A stretch of 64,000 nt of DNA from Nitrospira sp. GTDB lineage: Bacteria > Nitrospirota > Nitrospiria > Nitrospirales > Nitrospiraceae. Below the pieces are notes generated by a model. That model searched no databases, was not told the origin of the DNA, and saw only the letters and a program-made list of their open reading frames with translations. Below are positions 62,791 through 64,000 of this stretch, one piece after another. A program made the position numbers and the translations under genes. Numbering within the stretch: the stretch's first letter is position 1; each line of letters starts with the position of its first letter. The stretch spans positions 1-64,000 of the forward strand of contig BQWY01000001.1 in assembly GCA_036984305.1 (NCBI GenBank). The letters run 5' to 3'.

Positions 62791-62829
62791 TTGGCAACGA
62801 AGAAAGCGGCGAAGAAGAAAAAGAAGTAA
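62791..62829 (+). CDS. 12-residue lysine-rich micropeptide ORF
   Basis: An ORF encoding MATKKAAKKKKK with a TTG start at 62791. A near-perfect ribosome site, GGGAGGTG, lies six bases ahead of it; an in-frame GTG within that site at 62782 could add three residues. A perfect 11-bp terminator follows 18 bp after the stop. Lys/Ala-rich tails of this kind occur in histone-H1-like proteins, but a 12-residue product is unusual. The translation signals support it; no homology does. Confidence 0.45.
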   Translation: MATKKAAKKKKK

Positions 62830-62847
62830 GACTCCCGCCTCGTTCCA

Positions 62848-62890
62848 CACGCCGGACGTGAGGCCACTCGCGTCCGGCGTGCTTTTTTTG
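62848..62890 (+). terminator. Strong intrinsic terminator
   Basis: CACGCCGGACG (62848-62858) pairs perfectly with CGTCCGGCGTG (62871-62881) around a 12-nt loop, followed by C and seven T. It ends the micropeptide transcript and shields the convergent lpxC 3' side. Confidence 0.9.
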
Positions 62891-62966
62891 TGCTCGGGCA
62901 GCCATCGATGGCGCAGGACGACGGAGGACAAAGTCCCATTGGTCGTCTGGCAGTGGGGAACCGGAA

Positions 62967-63902
62967 TTAGGCCGCGGACGCGACGGAAGCCGCCGCATGG
63001 AATGGCTGGTGAGGAGCCGGGGATAGCTCGTGTGGCACAGAGTGATCGTCGAGGCTGAGCATCACCCAGCACTCAGGACGGCGCAGAATCTCCGTCACGA
63101 GCTTCGTGTGGAGAGCATGTCCGGAGCGGTCGGCCTTGACGTGACCGATAAACGGCATGCCCATCAGCGCCAAATCGCCGATCAGGTCGAGGATCTTGTG
63201 GCGGACGAACTCGTTCTGGAACCGAAGTCCGGTTTCGTTGACGACGCCAGTTTCGGACAGGACAACGGTATTGTCGAGCGAACCGCCCTTGCCGAGGCCT
63301 CTCGACCATAGGGCTTCCACCTCGCGCAGGAAACCGAATGTCCGAGCATCGGCAATTTCTCGCTCAAACGACAGGGGCGAATACTCGAAATCCATCGACT
63401 GCTGACCGATGAGCGGGTGATTGTAGGCGATGGTATAGGTCACACGGGGCGTCGGTGACGGTTCGATGATGACGCGGCGCACTCCGTCGGTGACTTCGAT
63501 GGGTTGGGTAACCTTCAAAAAGCGCTGTGCGCGCTTTTGCGGCACCACACCGGCAGCCCGAATCAAGCGGACAAACGGGCCTGAACTTCCGTCCAACACC
63601 GGAACTTCACCGGCGTCAATTTCGATCATGACATTGTCGACGCCGAGCCCGGATAAGGCGGCTAAGACGTGCTCAATGGTCTTGATTTGGGCACCCTGAC
63701 TCGAGATCGCCGTACATAACTCCGTCGAGACTAGGTTACGGATACTTGCGCCGAGCCGAACGGATGCTGCCCCAGACTTACGGACGAAGACTACTCCGGT
63801 GTCGGGTGCCGCCGGGGACAGGGTCATCGTGACGGGTTGACCTGAGTGGAGGCCGACTCCGGAACATGAAATAGGGGACGCTATCGTGTGTTGGTATCGC
63901 AT
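62967..63902 (-). CDS. lpxC: UDP-3-O-acyl-N-acetylglucosamine deacetylase
   Basis: A 311-residue LpxC, the committed step of lipid A synthesis, a zinc deacetylase. The N-terminal motif is CSGVGLHSGQPVTMTL; zinc ligands and catalytic residues are in IKTIEHVLAALSGLG, FVRHKILDLIGDLALMG and SGHALHTKLV. The length is typical. The ATG is at 63902, with no strong ribosome site visible. It shows that the organism builds lipopolysaccharide. The final 98 bp of the window (63903-64000) are AT-richer and probably hold its promoter. Confidence 0.96.
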   Translation of the reverse strand: MRYQHTIASPISCSGVGLHSGQPVTMTLSPAAPDTGVVFVRKSGAASVRLGASIRNLVSTELCTAISSQGAQIKTIEHVLAALSGLGVDNVMIEIDAGEVPVLDGSSGPFVRLIRAAGVVPQKRAQRFLKVTQPIEVTDGVRRVIIEPSPTPRVTYTIAYNHPLIGQQSMDFEYSPLSFEREIADARTFGFLREVEALWSRGLGKGGSLDNTVVLSETGVVNETGLRFQNEFVRHKILDLIGDLALMGMPFIGHVKADRSGHALHTKLVTEILRRPECWVMLSLDDHSVPHELSPAPHQPFHAAASVASAA

Positions 63903-64000
63903 GAGTAGACTGTGTAGGCTTATACAACTAGCGTGCCAATGGTGGGCACATGACGTTATGAACTATAAGGTATTGATATGTCAATAGAAAAATTCTGCAT

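Overview
This window looks like the start of a Nitrospira-type chromosome (phylum Nitrospirota), numbered from the replication-initiation locus. That assignment is inference from gene content and style: dnaA-dnaN-gyrB-gyrA in order, fairly GC-rich DNA, lipid A biosynthesis (lpxC) implying a Gram-negative envelope, an RND pump, sigma54 control, trehalose synthesis, and two intergenic repeat families of a kind I remember from Nitrospira genomes. No species call is possible from sequence reading alone. There is no rRNA, tRNA, CRISPR array, transposase, integrase or phage gene; the only classical RNA gene is tmRNA.

Layout. 1-9.5 kb: DnaA boxes, dnaA, dnaN, gyrB, gyrA, a small membrane protein, the helicase-loader-type gene dciA on the other strand, and smpB. 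9.8-14.1 kb: small metabolic and stress genes (lipoprotein, SnoaL-like, pirin, DsbA/FrnE-like, 5-hydroxyisourate hydrolase, two VOC proteins). 14.3-21.1 kb: a type II NADH dehydrogenase fused to cyclic-nucleotide-binding and CBS modules, then a GAF-GAF-AAA-Fis sigma54 activator. Next to it lie two apparent target units, each with a GTGACGAA-N4-TTCGTCAC palindrome, a -24/-12 promoter, an unannotated 40-44 residue membrane peptide and a DoxX gene. 21.2-27.4 kb: a STAS-like protein and a tripartite RND efflux pump. 27.4-32.4 kb: NAT, a ferredoxin-metallo-beta-lactamase fusion with a methyltransferase, RidA and an MFS carrier. 32.7-33.1 kb: tmRNA (ssrA), partner of the smpB above.

33.3-44.9 kb: PhnB-like and FGE-fold proteins, a macro-domain protein, a membrane-anchored OtsA plus OtsB trehalose pair, two DUF4412-like secreted proteins, a PPK2 polyphosphate kinase and a TPR protein, then a glycerophosphodiesterase. 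44.9-46.3 kb has no convincing gene but contains an orphan intrinsic terminator. 46.3-53.6 kb: envelope proteins of unknown role, an APC permease, a ParB-like protein, a CBS pair and pterin dehydratase. 53.6-60.6 kb: a RiPP-type radical SAM enzyme with no visible precursor, then a compact unit encoding a secreted protein, a membrane TIR protein, a trypsin-like protease fused to an FGE-like domain, and a second trypsin-like protease. 60.7-64 kb: AhpD-like protein, a small protein, suhB, a 12-codon lysine-rich ORF with its own terminator, and lpxC.

The two best candidates for undescribed biology are the sigma54 circuit with paired membrane micropeptides and DoxX proteins (18.5-21.1 kb) and the TIR/protease/FGE operon (55.8-60.6 kb).
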